From contig JOKI01000012.1 of NCBI GenBank assembly GCA_000722615.1, positions 1 through 64,000 of the forward strand: a DNA stretch of 64,000 nt, written 5' to 3'. Positions within the stretch are counted from its first letter, which is position 1. The number at the start of each line of letters is the position of its first letter. Of the stretch, positions 41,797-51,668 are shown one piece after another. The notes beneath the pieces are model-generated. The model was not told the origin of the DNA. It did no database searches and was given only the letters and a program-made list of their open reading frames with translations. The stretch comes from Pseudorhizobium pelagicum. Lineage in GTDB: Bacteria > Pseudomonadota > Alphaproteobacteria > Rhizobiales > Rhizobiaceae. The position numbers and the translations under genes were made by a program.

Positions 41797-43329
41797 ATGG
41801 ATGTCATCGTATCACCCATCATCATTCTGAACGCAGCCGACGACGTCGGCGTCGTGCGCCGCACCGTGCAGCCGGGCAATCTCGTCGGACACGGTGACCT
41901 TGTCGCCCGCGGTCTGGTCGGCCGTGGCCACAAGGTTGCGATCAAGCGGATTCCATCCGGGGGGGAGGTCAGGAAATACGGCCAGGTCATCGGCGTTGCC
42001 ACGCAGGATATCGAGCCCGGCGACCACGTGCATCTGCACAACCTCGCCATGCTGCCGTCCGAGCACGTGCATCAGTTCAGCGTCGACATCGAGGAAAAGG
42101 GCATGCTGCCCGAGGCCGAGCGGCGCACCTTCATGGGCTACGATCGCGGCATCGGCGGCGCCGGCACCCGCAACTACATCGGCATCATCTCGTCGGTGAA
42201 CTGTTCCGCCACCGTGTCGCGCTACATCGCCGACTACTTCAACCGCATGGGCGGGCTCGACGGCTTCGACAACATCGACGGCGTCGTCGCTCTGACCCAT
42301 GGCACGGGTTGCGCCCTCAACAACAAGTCGGAAGGCTACCGGGTGCTGATCCGCACCATCCAGGGCTATGCCAAACATCCGAACTTCGGCGGCATCCTGA
42401 TGATCGGACTCGGCTGCGAGACCAACCAGATCGGTCCGATCCTCGAGCACTACAAGATGGAAGAGGGCGACCGGCTGCGGACGATGACGATCCAGCAGCA
42501 CGGCGGTACGCGGAAGACCATCGATGCGGCCATCGAGATCATCAAGGAGATGCTGCCCGGCGTGAATGCGGCGGTGCGCACGCCGCAGCCTCTGTCCAAG
42601 TTGAAGGTGGCGCTGGAATGCGGCGGTTCGGATGGGTATTCCGGTATTTCCGCCAATCCCGCCCTCGGCTATGCCTCCGACCTGATGGTGCGCAACGGTG
42701 GCACCACGGTGCTTTCCGAAACCCCCGAGATCTACGGCGCCGAGCATCTGCTGACGCGCCGTGCCATCACCCCCGACGTTGCCCATAAGCTTCTGGAGCG
42801 GATCGACTGGTGGCGGGACTATACCGCCCGCAACGGTGACGAGCTCAACAACAACCCGTCGCATGGCAACAAGCTCGGCGGTCTGACGACCATCCTGGAG
42901 AAGTCGCTCGGTGCGGTGGCCAAGGGCGGCTCGATGCCGCTGAAGGCGGTCTACGAGTTCGGTGAGACCGTGACGGAGCAGGGCTTCGTCTTCATGGACA
43001 CGCCCGGCTACGACCCGGTCGCGGTGACCGGCCAGGTGGCCGGCGGCTGCAACGTCATCTGCTTCACCACAGGCCGCGGTTCGGTCTCCGGCTTCAAGCC
43101 GTCGCCCTGCATCAAGATCGCCACCAACTCCGAAATGTACGAGCACATGAAGGAGGACATGGACATCAACTGCGGCGGCATCGTCACCGGCGAGGAAACC
43201 ATCGAGCAGTCGGGTCAGCGGATTTTCGAGGATATCATCGCGGTGGCGTCAGGGCGCAAGACGCTGAGCGAAATCTACGACTACGGCGACAACGAGTTCG
43301 TGCCGTGGCAGATCGGGGCGGTGACCTGA
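41797..43329 (+). CDS. uxaA: Altronate dehydratase family (UxaA-like) sugar-acid dehydratase
   Basis: 510 residues from ATG 41797 with GGGAGGAGG ten bases upstream. N-terminal SAF domain (about 1-95), then the large UxaA domain: MGYDRGIGGAGTRNYIGIIS, VVALTHGTGCALNN, MIGLGCETNQIGPI, ALECGGSDGYSGISANPALG and C-terminal TGRGSVSGFKPSPCIKIATN with the cysteines and polar residues that bind the metal. UxaA dehydrates D-altronate to 2-keto-3-deoxygluconate. With UxuAB at 29-31.7 kb the strain could process both glucuronate and galacturonate branches, but UxaB and UxaC are not here. D-galactarate or other aldonates are alternatives. Confidence 0.87.
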   Translation: MDVIVSPIIILNAADDVGVVRRTVQPGNLVGHGDLVARGLVGRGHKVAIKRIPSGGEVRKYGQVIGVATQDIEPGDHVHLHNLAMLPSEHVHQFSVDIEEKGMLPEAERRTFMGYDRGIGGAGTRNYIGIISSVNCSATVSRYIADYFNRMGGLDGFDNIDGVVALTHGTGCALNNKSEGYRVLIRTIQGYAKHPNFGGILMIGLGCETNQIGPILEHYKMEEGDRLRTMTIQQHGGTRKTIDAAIEIIKEMLPGVNAAVRTPQPLSKLKVALECGGSDGYSGISANPALGYASDLMVRNGGTTVLSETPEIYGAEHLLTRRAITPDVAHKLLERIDWWRDYTARNGDELNNNPSHGNKLGGLTTILEKSLGAVAKGGSMPLKAVYEFGETVTEQGFVFMDTPGYDPVAVTGQVAGGCNVICFTTGRGSVSGFKPSPCIKIATNSEMYEHMKEDMDINCGGIVTGEETIEQSGQRIFEDIIAVASGRKTLSEIYDYGDNEFVPWQIGAVT

Positions 43330-43350
43330 GCCACCGCCCGCGGATCTCTA

Positions 43351-44565
43351 TCAGTTGGCGACCTTCGCCTGCGGCTTCATGCGGGCAGGCGGAGTTTCAG
43401 GCGTCCCGAAGAACTTCTCACGCTCGCGCCAGATGGCCGGGACTGCCAGAAGCCCCACGCCGACAAGCGCGATCGCCGTCTTCGTCAGCTCGCTGAGTTC
43501 CGGCGAGCGACCGTCGAAGTAGTAGACGGCGTAGACGATGGCGACATGCCAGACGTAGACATAAAGCGAGTGGCGGCCGATCAGCTGCAGGAACTTCAGC
43601 GAGAAGATCCAGGTGAGGACGCCGGCGGCATTGCGCACGAAAGTCGACGGGTGCCTGGGGCCGGCGGCCAAAAGCCAGGTCACCAGGGCCGCGACAGCCA
43701 GGAAGTTCAGAAGGTAGACCGGGCCGAAGTCAGCGCGCACTTCCATGGACGCGAACTTGCCGAGCATGAAGTCGGGCATCAGGCCGTTGGCGGTCATGAT
43801 CCGCAGCGGCAGGAAGAACAAGACGACGATCAGCGCCATCTTCGGGATGAAGGTGTTTTCCGGCGTCAGGATCCGGCCCCAGTCGATCTTGCCGGCAGAG
43901 GTCATCGCGCCCAGGACGAGACCGGAGTAGAACACGATCTGCCAGCCGAGCAGGTTGAAGCTTGCGCGAATGCCCTGGTCGTCAGGCCCCATCACGATCT
44001 GGTGCAGAGGATCGGTCACGATCCGCTGCAGCCCGAGCTGAGCCGCCATCCACAGGACCAGCGAGCCGGTCAGCACGTAGACCCACTTGTCTTCCAGCAC
44101 GAGCTTCACCAGCCAGGGCGCAAACAGCATGTAGACGATGTACTGCGGCAGGATGTCCATGAAGGTGGGCTGGAACAGGAAGGTCGCGATGGCGGCGAGA
44201 CGCAGCGGATCGTCGAAGGTCGTATAGCCCAGCCAGTTGTACCAGACGGTATAGGCGTCGGGCAGGAACATCTGGGCGACGAGCACGGCGAGCACGATCC
44301 CCATCGCATAGCGGTAGAGTTCGAAAGCGCGCGAGTAGATCGCCTGACGGCCCGCGGCATAGCCGTTCTTCACCATCTTGCGGGCATAGACCATGCCGAT
44401 CAGAAGGCCGGATAGGAAGACGAATCCCTGCGCATCCTCGACGAAGGCGAGCTGGTTGTGGTTGACCTTCACCAGCCAGTAGCCGCCGGCAAAGATTAGG
44501 TGGTTGATCAGCATGAAGACGAGGAAATATCCCCGCATACCATCAATGATATCAAACCGTTTCAT
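43351..44565 (-). CDS. opgC: OpgC-like membrane protein
   Basis: 404 residues with about ten membrane segments. Begins KRFDIIDGMRGYFLVFMLINH, the conserved Asp-Gly-x-Arg-Gly and His of the OpgC/acyltransferase-3 group, with FVFLSGLLIGMVYARKM and a C-terminal SLYVYVWHVAIVYA. OpgC transfers succinyl groups to osmoregulated periplasmic glucans (cyclic beta-glucans in rhizobia). The charged tail ends in PPARMKPQAK. It converges with the uxaA-like gene with 21 bases between stops; unrelated by function. Confidence 0.82.
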   Translation of the reverse strand: MKRFDIIDGMRGYFLVFMLINHLIFAGGYWLVKVNHNQLAFVEDAQGFVFLSGLLIGMVYARKMVKNGYAAGRQAIYSRAFELYRYAMGIVLAVLVAQMFLPDAYTVWYNWLGYTTFDDPLRLAAIATFLFQPTFMDILPQYIVYMLFAPWLVKLVLEDKWVYVLTGSLVLWMAAQLGLQRIVTDPLHQIVMGPDDQGIRASFNLLGWQIVFYSGLVLGAMTSAGKIDWGRILTPENTFIPKMALIVVLFFLPLRIMTANGLMPDFMLGKFASMEVRADFGPVYLLNFLAVAALVTWLLAAGPRHPSTFVRNAAGVLTWIFSLKFLQLIGRHSLYVYVWHVAIVYAVYYFDGRSPELSELTKTAIALVGVGLLAVPAIWREREKFFGTPETPPARMKPQAKVAN

Positions 44566-44741
44566 CGGTCTCGGTCTCCGTTCTGCCGATCCGATGCGCT
44601 TGGGTCGCCCGGTTCGTCAGGCCTCTCAGGGGCCAGAAATCATGCGCGCTTAACGCAGCAATCGGCGAGAGTGTTCCGCAGATGCGTCGCGCGATCTGCT
44701 TCCTAGGCGAGGCTGGATGACTGGTGGATGAACGGTCCGCG

Positions 44742-47700
44742 CTATTCCGCGGCAATTCTCTTGATGCCGGCGACCTGCGTCAGATAGGCGCGCAGGGCGG
44801 CGGGGCGCACGGGTTTATGTTGCACTGCAATGTCGTAACGCTCTGCTTCTGCGCGCACTTCCGGCGTGCGGTCGGCGGTCAGCAGCAGGGCAGGGATCTC
44901 GGCCTGATACAGCTGCCGAAGCCGGACGATCGCCTCCACGCCGTTGCCGTCGCCGAGATGAAAATCGGCAACGATGACCTCCGGCGGCGGCTCCCTGGCG
45001 GCCACGATGGCCTCGATCCCCGCAAGCGACGTCAGCTGGCCCACGGTGCAGCCCCAGCCTGAAACGAGCAGGCTCATGCCCTCCAGGATCTTCGGCTCGT
45101 TGTCGATGCAGAGCACCCTCAGTCCGTTGAGCGGTTGCGACCGGCGGCGCCGCTCCGGCTGTTCCGCCGGCTTCGCGGTTTGAGGCGAAGCGAGGTCACG
45201 CGGCACGCGGACCCTGAAGATGGTGCCCTTGCCCGGCACCGAGGAGAGCTCGACGGGGTGGTTCAGCACCCGCGAGATACGGTCGACGATCGATAGCCCG
45301 AGGCCCAGGCCTGCTGCCGTGCGCGCACCCTCGTCGAGACGCGCGAACTCCTTGAACACGGTCCGAAATTTCGCGGCGGGAATGCCGATGCCCGAATCCA
45401 GTACCTCGATGACCACCTCGTCGCCGCGGCGCCGGGCACCGATGACGATCTTGCCGTTGATCGTGTATTTGATCGCGTTCGACACCAGGTTCTGCACGAG
45501 CCGGCGCAGCAGGTTGACGTCGGACCGGATGCGCAGCGAGCTCGGGACCACCGTGAACTTGAGGTTCTTCTCGCGGGCCATGGGGGCAAAGTCGGTCTCG
45601 ATCCGCCGCAGGAGATCGTCGAGCGCAACCGACGTCATGCGCGGCTTCATCGCGCCGGTATCGAGGCGGGAGATGTCGAGCACCGCGCCGAGGATCGCCT
45701 CGACCGATTCCAGTGCGGAATCGATGTTGCGCACCAGTGCACTGTTTTCGGAGGCGCCAAGACGTTCCACCAGAGCGGATGAGTAGAGGCGTGCGGCGTT
45801 CAGCGGCTGCAGGATGTCGTGGCCGGCCGCCGCGAAGAAGCGGGTCTTGCCGAGATTGGCTTCTTCCGCCGAAGCCCGCGCTTCGGCAAGCTCGCGGTTG
45901 ACGCGGGTCAGTTCGGCCGTGCGCTCCTCCACCCGCTGTTCGAGCGTCTCGTTCGCCTGCTTCAACGCCCGGTCGGCGGCGACGCGTTCGGTGATGTCGG
46001 TCAGCGTCGCGACGATCCCCTTGTCCGGCATCGCATTGGAGCGCACTTCGATGATCCGCTTGCCGCCGCTGAGCACCAGCGGGAAGGGCGCATCCAGCGT
46101 CTGGAAGTGCTGGACCACATCGGCACGGTCTTCCGCGCGGATGTCGCCACGCTCCACCAGGATGGAGATGATGTCTGACAGAGGATAGCCGACCTGACCG
46201 ACCTGCTCGGGAAGATCGAGGAGATTGCGGAACCGCCGGTTCCAGATCGTCAGGCAATAGGAGCTGTCGAAGACGGCGATGCCCTGGTCCATCTGGGAAA
46301 GCGCCGTCTGCAGCATGTCCTGATTGTACTGCAGCGCTTCGCTGGCCTGGTCCAGCAGCCAGACGGTGTCGGAATTGGCATCCTCCGCCTTCTGCAGGAT
46401 GAGCGACAGCACGAGCCGCGCCGACGAAGACCCGATGGCGCTGCCCAGCAGCTGCTCGGAGTAATGGATCAGCGCCATGTCCGCCGGCTGGTCCTCCTGC
46501 AGCGGCCGGCCGCTGCCGCGCGCATAATTGTCGAAGGAGCGCTCCATCCGCTCCTCGCCGAGGTAGCGGGCAATCGTGGTCTTCAGGTCGCCGACGCTGA
46601 CCCGTGTCTTCCAGCCGCGGGTGGCGAACTGGGCTCTCCGATGGCGCTTCACGAAGATGCCGGCCTGGATCCGCTCGACGGGCTTCGGGTTGCGCGACAG
46701 CGACCCCAGCACGAAGGCCAGGGTGTTGAGGATCAGGCTGAAGAGTGTGGCGGTGACGAGAGGATCCGAATCGGCATTGAAAAGCGCCGTGCCGGGGAAG
46801 AGGAAGTGGAGAATGGCACCCGCCAGATGCACGTTGTTCGGGCCGCCCAGGCTCGGGACGAAAAGCAGATAGGCCCAGGCGAGGAAACCAAGCGACATGC
46901 CGAGGATGGCGCCCCGGGCATTGGCGCGGCGCCACACAAGCCCTCCGATCAGGCTGGGAGCGATCTGGGCGATGGCGGCAAACGACAGAAGTCCGATCGA
47001 GGCGAGGCCGGTTTCGCTGTCGGCGGCCCGGTAGTAGGCATAGCCGAGCATCAGCACGACGATGATCGACATGCGGCGCACCCGCAGCAGCGTCTTGGTG
47101 AAATCGGCCCGGTGAACGGAGCGCCGCATCAGCTTGCGCCGCAGCAGCACCGGCATGACGATGTCGTTGGAGACCATGATCGACAGCGCCACCGAGGCGA
47201 CGATCACCATGGCGGTCGCGGCCGAGAATCCGCCGATGAAGGCGATCAGCGACACCAGCGGCATCTCGTTGGCAAGCGGCAGCAGCAGCACGTAGAGGTC
47301 GGCGTTGCCGGTGCCGCCGAAGGAGATGAGGCCCGCCATGGCGATCGGCATCACGAAGAGATTGATGGCGACCAGGTAGAGCGGCAGCAGGTAGGCGGCC
47401 ATCCTCAGTTCACGCGGCGTCCGGTTCTCCACGACGGTGACGTGGAACTGCCGCGGCAGCATGATGATCGCGAAGGCCGACAGGCCGATCAGCATCAGCC
47501 AGCGGCTGATGGGCGTCTCGTAGGACATCGCCGAGGTGACGAAGAGGTTGTCGGAGGCGCGCGACAGGAGGTCCGACGGCCCCTCGTAGAGCACGAACAT
47601 GACGGCGATCCCGACCGTCGCGAAGGCGACGAGCTTCACGACCGATTCCATGGCGACCGCCAGGATCAGGCCATCCTGATGCTCGGTGGCATCCGTATGG

Positions 47701-48248
47701 CGCGTCCCGAAGATGACGGCAAAGCAGGCCATCAGCAGGGTGACGATCAGGGCAAGGTCGATGAAGTAGAGATTGCCGCTGCCGATCCCGTAGGCCGAGG
47801 CATCGACCATGGCCGCAACGGAGCTCGAGACGGCCTTCAGCTGGAGCGCGATATAGGGGATGGCGCCGATCAGCGAGATGACCGCGACGATCATCGCCAC
47901 CGTGGAATTCTTGCCGTAGCGCGCGGCGAGGAAATCGGCGACCGAGGTCAGCTTCTCCGCCTTTGCCAGCTCGACGATCCGCCGGATGATCGGCATGCCG
48001 AGCGTGAAGGCGAGGATCGGGCCGATGTAGATGCCGGTGAATTCCAGCCCCCGCTGCGAGGCCAGCCCGACGCCGCCGAAATAGGTCCAGGAGGTGCAGT
48101 AGATGGCCAGGCTGAGGGCATAGACGACGGGCCTGCCACCCTCGGCCACGCCAAAGCGACGGCTCCGGCGGTCGCCATAACTGGCCACCGCAAACAGAAG
48201 CAGAATATAGCCGAATGCCGCCAGGAAGATCAGCCAGCCGGGAACCAT
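44742..48248 (-). CDS. Sodium/solute symporter-type hybrid histidine kinase with receiver domain
   Basis: 1168 residues from ATG 48248 with GGAGGAG upstream. Residues 1-490 are a sodium:solute symporter fold of about 13 membrane segments ([33 protein letters not shown]). A linker and PAS domain (about 660-780, [18 protein letters not shown]) lead to a coiled coil, then HisKA with His810 in [17 protein letters not shown], HATPase with [10 protein letters not shown] and LDSGIGIP, and a C-terminal receiver with Asp1095 in [13 protein letters not shown]. This is the NahK/ErcS/CrbS-like class; CrbS senses acetate-related signals in gamma-proteobacteria. No response regulator gene is adjacent, so its output partner is unknown. 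Confidence 0.92.
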   Translation of the reverse strand: MVPGWLIFLAAFGYILLLFAVASYGDRRSRRFGVAEGGRPVVYALSLAIYCTSWTYFGGVGLASQRGLEFTGIYIGPILAFTLGMPIIRRIVELAKAEKLTSVADFLAARYGKNSTVAMIVAVISLIGAIPYIALQLKAVSSSVAAMVDASAYGIGSGNLYFIDLALIVTLLMACFAVIFGTRHTDATEHQDGLILAVAMESVVKLVAFATVGIAVMFVLYEGPSDLLSRASDNLFVTSAMSYETPISRWLMLIGLSAFAIIMLPRQFHVTVVENRTPRELRMAAYLLPLYLVAINLFVMPIAMAGLISFGGTGNADLYVLLLPLANEMPLVSLIAFIGGFSAATAMVIVASVALSIMVSNDIVMPVLLRRKLMRRSVHRADFTKTLLRVRRMSIIVVLMLGYAYYRAADSETGLASIGLLSFAAIAQIAPSLIGGLVWRRANARGAILGMSLGFLAWAYLLFVPSLGGPNNVHLAGAILHFLFPGTALFNADSDPLVTATLFSLILNTLAFVLGSLSRNPKPVERIQAGIFVKRHRRAQFATRGWKTRVSVGDLKTTIARYLGEERMERSFDNYARGSGRPLQEDQPADMALIHYSEQLLGSAIGSSSARLVLSLILQKAEDANSDTVWLLDQASEALQYNQDMLQTALSQMDQGIAVFDSSYCLTIWNRRFRNLLDLPEQVGQVGYPLSDIISILVERGDIRAEDRADVVQHFQTLDAPFPLVLSGGKRIIEVRSNAMPDKGIVATLTDITERVAADRALKQANETLEQRVEERTAELTRVNRELAEARASAEEANLGKTRFFAAAGHDILQPLNAARLYSSALVERLGASENSALVRNIDSALESVEAILGAVLDISRLDTGAMKPRMTSVALDDLLRRIETDFAPMAREKNLKFTVVPSSLRIRSDVNLLRRLVQNLVSNAIKYTINGKIVIGARRRGDEVVIEVLDSGIGIPAAKFRTVFKEFARLDEGARTAAGLGLGLSIVDRISRVLNHPVELSSVPGKGTIFRVRVPRDLASPQTAKPAEQPERRRRSQPLNGLRVLCIDNEPKILEGMSLLVSGWGCTVGQLTSLAGIEAIVAAREPPPEVIVADFHLGDGNGVEAIVRLRQLYQAEIPALLLTADRTPEVRAEAERYDIAVQHKPVRPAALRAYLTQVAGIKRIAAE

Positions 48249-48417
48249 GTCTCCTCCGCTCCGGGGCAAGTGCTTGATGACGATAGAGCAAAAGCATCTG
48301 CTTGGAAATCGTGACGGACTTGGCATAAAGTTGAAAGCGCCGGTACCAGCGATCTGGATAAATGCTGCCGCAGCGCCGGTTCCGGCAGTCTCAATCTTGC
48401 TTCAGAAAGGAGCGCCT

Positions 48418-48849
48418 ATGGCCGTCGTGTCGGAATTCAGGTCGTTTATCGCCAAGGGCAATGTGATCGATCTTGCGGTGGGCATCATCATCGGCGGGGC
48501 CTTCACCGGGATCGTCAACTCGCTGGTGAACGACATCATCACGCCTGTCCTCGGTGCGATCATCGGCGGCATCGATTTCTCCGATTACTTCATTCCACTC
48601 GCCGGGGGCGTGACAGCGCCCACGCTCGCTGCCGCAAAGGAGCAGGGGGCGGTCTTCGCCTATGGCAGCTTCATCACGGTCGTGTTGAACTTCCTGATCC
48701 TCGCCTGGATCATCTTTTTGATGGTGAAGGCGGTGAACCGCATTCGAATTACCGAAGAGAAGAAGCCCGACGCCGCCGTGCCCGCCGCGCCGCCACCGGC
48801 CGATGTCCAGCTGCTGACGGAGATCCGCGATCTCCTGAAAAGCCGATAG
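48418..48849 (+). CDS. mscL: Large-conductance mechanosensitive channel
   Basis: 143 residues from ATG 48418 with AAAGGAG seven bases upstream, normal size for Msc[25 protein letters not shown] is the N-terminal helix plus pore-lining TM1; TM2 is [20 protein letters not shown]; a C-terminal amphipathic bundle ([12 protein letters not shown]) ends the protein. It opens under extreme membrane tension as an emergency valve. With the MscS gene at 19.4 kb the window holds both channel types. Confidence 0.97.
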   Translation: MAVVSEFRSFIAKGNVIDLAVGIIIGGAFTGIVNSLVNDIITPVLGAIIGGIDFSDYFIPLAGGVTAPTLAAAKEQGAVFAYGSFITVVLNFLILAWIIFLMVKAVNRIRITEEKKPDAAVPAAPPPADVQLLTEIRDLLKSR

Positions 48850-48871
48850 GCACATCCATCACTCGAATCGA

Positions 48872-48913
48872 TACCATCCTCACGGATTGTCATGGGATTG
48901 CGTGGGGATGGTA
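48872..48913 (+). terminator. Hairpin after mscL
   Basis: TACCATCCTCACG (48872-48884) pairs with CGTGGGGATGGTA (48901-48913), one G-T pair in 13, across a 16-base loop. No T-run follows, so it is either a terminator of the Rho-assisted kind or a leader structure of the next gene, whose start is 35 bases downstream. Confidence 0.45.
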
Positions 48914-48948
48914 GGCTATGAAAGGCAATCAGCCGGAGAGTGAATCGA

Positions 48949-50118
48949 ATGTCCATCCTGAGCAGCCTCAGCCCTCGCGCCCTTTCCGCACCCGAAAGCG
49001 GCATTGTCGAAGTGATCACCTATGCGCGCGGTCAGGAGGATCTCATTCCGCTCTGGGCGGGGGAAGGCGACCTGCCGTCTCCCGACTTCGTCAACCAGGC
49101 GGCAAGCCAGGCGCTTCTCGGCGGCGAGACCTTCTACACCTGGCAGCGCGGCATTCCGGAACTGCGCGAGGCACTGTCGCGATACTACGCCCGGCATTTC
49201 GACAAGACGCTGTCGAGCGACCACTTCTATGTCACCGGCTCCGGCATGCATGCGATCATGCTGGCTGTGCAGGCGCTGACCAATCCCGGCGACGAACTGA
49301 TCTACTTGTCCCCCTCCTGGCCGAACATCGTTGCCTCGGTCGAGATCGGCGGTGCCAAGCCCGTTGTCCTGCCGCTCGATTTCGTCGACGGCGGCTGGTC
49401 GCTCGACCTGCAGAAGCTCGAGTCTCTGATCACGCCCCGGACGCGGGCGATGTTCATCAACACGCCGTCGAACCCGACGGGCTGGACTGCCTCCCGGGAG
49501 GAACTGGCCGCCATTCTCGACCTGTCGCGCAAGCACGGCGTGTGGATTATCGCCGACGAGATCTACGCGCTCTACTACTACGGCAAGGAGACGCGGGCCC
49601 CCTCGTTCCTGGACGTCATGGAAGAGGGCGACCGGGTGATCTTCGCCAACTCCTTCTCCAAGAACTGGTCGATGACCGGCTGGCGGCTCGGTTGGCTGGT
49701 GGCGCCGCCCGAGATCGGACAGGTGATCGAGAACCTCATCCAGTATTCCAATTCCGGCGTCGCGCAATTCATGCAGCGCGGCGGCGTGGTGGCGCTGGAC
49801 CAGGGCGACGAATTCGTCCGCGAAAACATCGAGCGGGCGAAGATCTCGCGCGACATCCTGTGCGACACGCTGATCGCCACCAACCGCGTCGAGACCCTGA
49901 AGCCTGAGGGGGCTCTCTACGCCTTCCTGAAGGTCGATGGCATCACCGACAGTCGCGCCGCAGCCCTCGACATCGTCGACAAGGTCCAGGTGGCGCTGGC
50001 GCCGGGCTCCGCCTTCGGGCCGGGTGGCGAGGTTTTCCTGCGGGCCTGCTTCCTGCGGGATCCGCAACGGGTCCGCGAAGCCGCAGCCCGGCTGGCCGAT
50101 TACGTTCTCAAGCTTTGA
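48949..50118 (+). CDS. PLP-dependent aminotransferase (class I/II)
   Basis: 389 residues from ATG 48949 (a GTG at 48940 is in frame; GGAGAG precedes). Fold type I aminotransferase: LWAGEGDLPSPDFV at the N-terminus, cofactor-binding YVTGSGMHAIMLAVQALTNPG, substrate-loop NTPSNPTGWT, Asp in WIIADEIYALYYY, the PLP Lys in FSKNWSMTGWRLGW, and the C-terminal Arg in FLRACFLRDP. Probably an aspartate/aromatic-type enzyme acting on amino acids; the exact substrate cannot be read from sequence. Stands alone between mscL and galE. Confidence 0.9.
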   Translation: MSILSSLSPRALSAPESGIVEVITYARGQEDLIPLWAGEGDLPSPDFVNQAASQALLGGETFYTWQRGIPELREALSRYYARHFDKTLSSDHFYVTGSGMHAIMLAVQALTNPGDELIYLSPSWPNIVASVEIGGAKPVVLPLDFVDGGWSLDLQKLESLITPRTRAMFINTPSNPTGWTASREELAAILDLSRKHGVWIIADEIYALYYYGKETRAPSFLDVMEEGDRVIFANSFSKNWSMTGWRLGWLVAPPEIGQVIENLIQYSNSGVAQFMQRGGVVALDQGDEFVRENIERAKISRDILCDTLIATNRVETLKPEGALYAFLKVDGITDSRAAALDIVDKVQVALAPGSAFGPGGEVFLRACFLRDPQRVREAAARLADYVLKL

Positions 50119-50130
50119 GCGGGACTGAAA

Positions 50131-50173
50131 AAGGCTAAAAATTTAGCGAATTCATTGGCGTGGCCTTAGCCTT
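50131..50173 (+). promoter_or_regulatory. Alternative-hairpin leader upstream of galE
   Basis: AAGGCTAA (50131-50138) pairs with TTAGCCTT (50166-50173). The overlapping GCTAAA-AA-TTTAGC (50134-50147) forms a competing short hairpin. The region is A+T-rich in an otherwise GC-rich stretch and lies 100-140 bases before galE; it may be a terminator for the aminotransferase gene or part of the galE promoter region. Confidence 0.35.
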
Positions 50174-50273
50174 GGCGCGCAATATACCCGCCCGACACCC
50201 CCTCCGGGTAAGCATTGATGAAGGGGAAAAGTGTTTCGCTTCCTGCCAACGAACAAAGGCAGGGAGTATAAGA

Positions 50274-51305
50274 ATGGCCGTTCTTGTTACCGGCGGTGCC
50301 GGATATATCGGAAGCCACATGGCTTGGGCTCTGCTGGATGCCGGCGAGGATGTCGTGGTCATCGACAGGCTTTCCACCGGCTTTCGCTGGGCGGTGCCGC
50401 CGGCGGCCCGTTTCTACCTCGGCAACGTCGGCAATCGCGAGCTCCTGGCGCAGATCTTCGCGGAGAATGACATCGACGCCATCCTGCATTTTGCGGGCTC
50501 GATCGTCGTGCCGCAGTCGGTCGCTCATCCGCTCGAATATTACGAGAACAACACCAGCAACACCCGCCTTCTGGCAGCCGCCGCTGTGGAAGCGGGCATC
50601 CGCCATCTCGTCTTCTCCTCCACGGCCGCAGTTTACGGCGAGGTTGCCGACACGCCGGTACTCGAGACGGCGCCGACCTTGCCGAAGAACCCCTATGGCC
50701 AGTCGAAGCTGATGTCGGAACTGATGCTGAAGGATGCGGCGGCGGCGCATGATTTCCGCTTCGTCGCTCTTCGCTATTTCAATGTTGCCGGCGCCGATCC
50801 CATGGGACGGACCGGCCTGTCGACCGATGGCGCCACGCATCTGATCAAGATCGCCTGCGAAGCTGCACTCGGACAGCGCGCCGGTGTCGACGTCTACGGC
50901 ACGGACTACCCGACGTCCGACGGCACGGGCGTGCGCGACTATATCCACGTCAGCGACCTCGTGAACGCGCACCTCAAGGCGCTCAGCTACCTGAGGCAGG
51001 GTGGCGAAGCGCTGATTGCCAACTGCGGCTACGGCAGGGGCTATTCGGTGCTGGAAGTATTGGAGACCGTGACGCAGCTCGGCGGCAATACGTTCGAGAT
51101 CAACTATCGCCCGCGTCGGACAGGCGATGCGGCAAGCGTGGTGGCAAACTCCACCCTCGTGCGCGACCGTCTGGGCTGGGTGCCCCGCCATGACGATCTG
51201 ACAGTCATCCTGAAGACCGCGCTCGCCTGGGAGCAGTCCCTGCTGGAACGGAAGGGTGGCGAGCTGCATGCAATTCGGCAGAGGCTCGTCTCGGCGAGTT
51301 TCTGA
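50274..51305 (+). CDS. galE: UDP-glucose 4-epimerase
   Basis: 343 residues from ATG 50274 with AGGGAG eight bases upstream. Extended SDR: LVTGGAGYIGSHMAWALLDAG, FAGSIVVPQSV, SSTAAVYGE with catalytic Ser/Thr, YGQSKLMSE as Tyr-x3-Lys, ALRYFNVAGADP, VRDYIHVSDL, NCGYGRGYSVLEV. It interconverts UDP-glucose and UDP-galactose to supply galactose for exopolysaccharide and LPS; rhizobial copies of this type are also called exoB. An exo/LPS cluster is not next to it. Confidence 0.93.
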   Translation: MAVLVTGGAGYIGSHMAWALLDAGEDVVVIDRLSTGFRWAVPPAARFYLGNVGNRELLAQIFAENDIDAILHFAGSIVVPQSVAHPLEYYENNTSNTRLLAAAAVEAGIRHLVFSSTAAVYGEVADTPVLETAPTLPKNPYGQSKLMSELMLKDAAAAHDFRFVALRYFNVAGADPMGRTGLSTDGATHLIKIACEAALGQRAGVDVYGTDYPTSDGTGVRDYIHVSDLVNAHLKALSYLRQGGEALIANCGYGRGYSVLEVLETVTQLGGNTFEINYRPRRTGDAASVVANSTLVRDRLGWVPRHDDLTVILKTALAWEQSLLERKGGELHAIRQRLVSASF

Positions 51306-51344
51306 GTGGGCAGGGCAGAAGAGACGGATTGTTTGCAAAGGCGC

Positions 51345-51375
51345 TCGTTAATTGAATGGTTTCTTAATTAGCGAG
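51345..51375 (+). terminator. A+T-rich hairpin after galE
   Basis: CTCGTTAATT (51345-51354) pairs with AATTAGCGAG (51366-51375), one G-T pair, loop of 11 bases. The following bases are TGGTTTTG, a partial T-run. Likely the galE transcript end. Confidence 0.5.
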
Positions 51376-51407
51376 TGGTTTTGTGAGCATGGAAGGGAGA
51401 ACGTCTC

Positions 51408-51668
51408 ATGCTCAGCCTGTTGCGCCAGATCGTTGCCGCTGCCACCGTCGTCTGCCTCTCCCCTCTCGCGGCCAATGCAGCGGATTGCCATATCGAGAGA
51501 ACCACAGCCGAGGTGAACTTCATCGTCGACAAGAGGACGTGGTTCCGGGTTCACGCTGACCTGGCAGTCCCAGATAGCGCCCGGATATCCATCGGTCCCC
51601 GTGGTCACGTGACGGTGATGACTGAGCGTCGATGCACGGGCAACCCTGTCGGGAGGACCGTGCCCTGA
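51408..51668 (+). CDS. Small secreted protein of unknown function
   Basis: 86 residues; AAGGGAG eight bases before ATG 51408. A signal peptide of about 24 residues (LLRQIVAAATVVCLSPLAANA) with cleavage before ADCHIE. The mature part of about 60 residues is basic and has two cysteines (ADCHIE and ERRCTG) that could form a disulfide across a beta-rich core (ARISIGPRGHVTVM). Its 3' end overlaps by 37 bases the start used for the CHASE2 protein, so the two may be translationally coupled, and it could be a periplasmic partner of that sensor. No family recognised. Confidence 0.7.
   Translation: MLSLLRQIVAAATVVCLSPLAANAADCHIERTTAEVNFIVDKRTWFRVHADLAVPDSARISIGPRGHVTVMTERRCTGNPVGRTVP

Noticed and set aside
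41797..43329. Galactarate dehydratase (GarD) as the primary call for the UxaA-family gene
   Set aside because: The two-domain layout and neighbouring uronate genes fit altronate dehydratase better; the galactarate alternative is kept only as a note.
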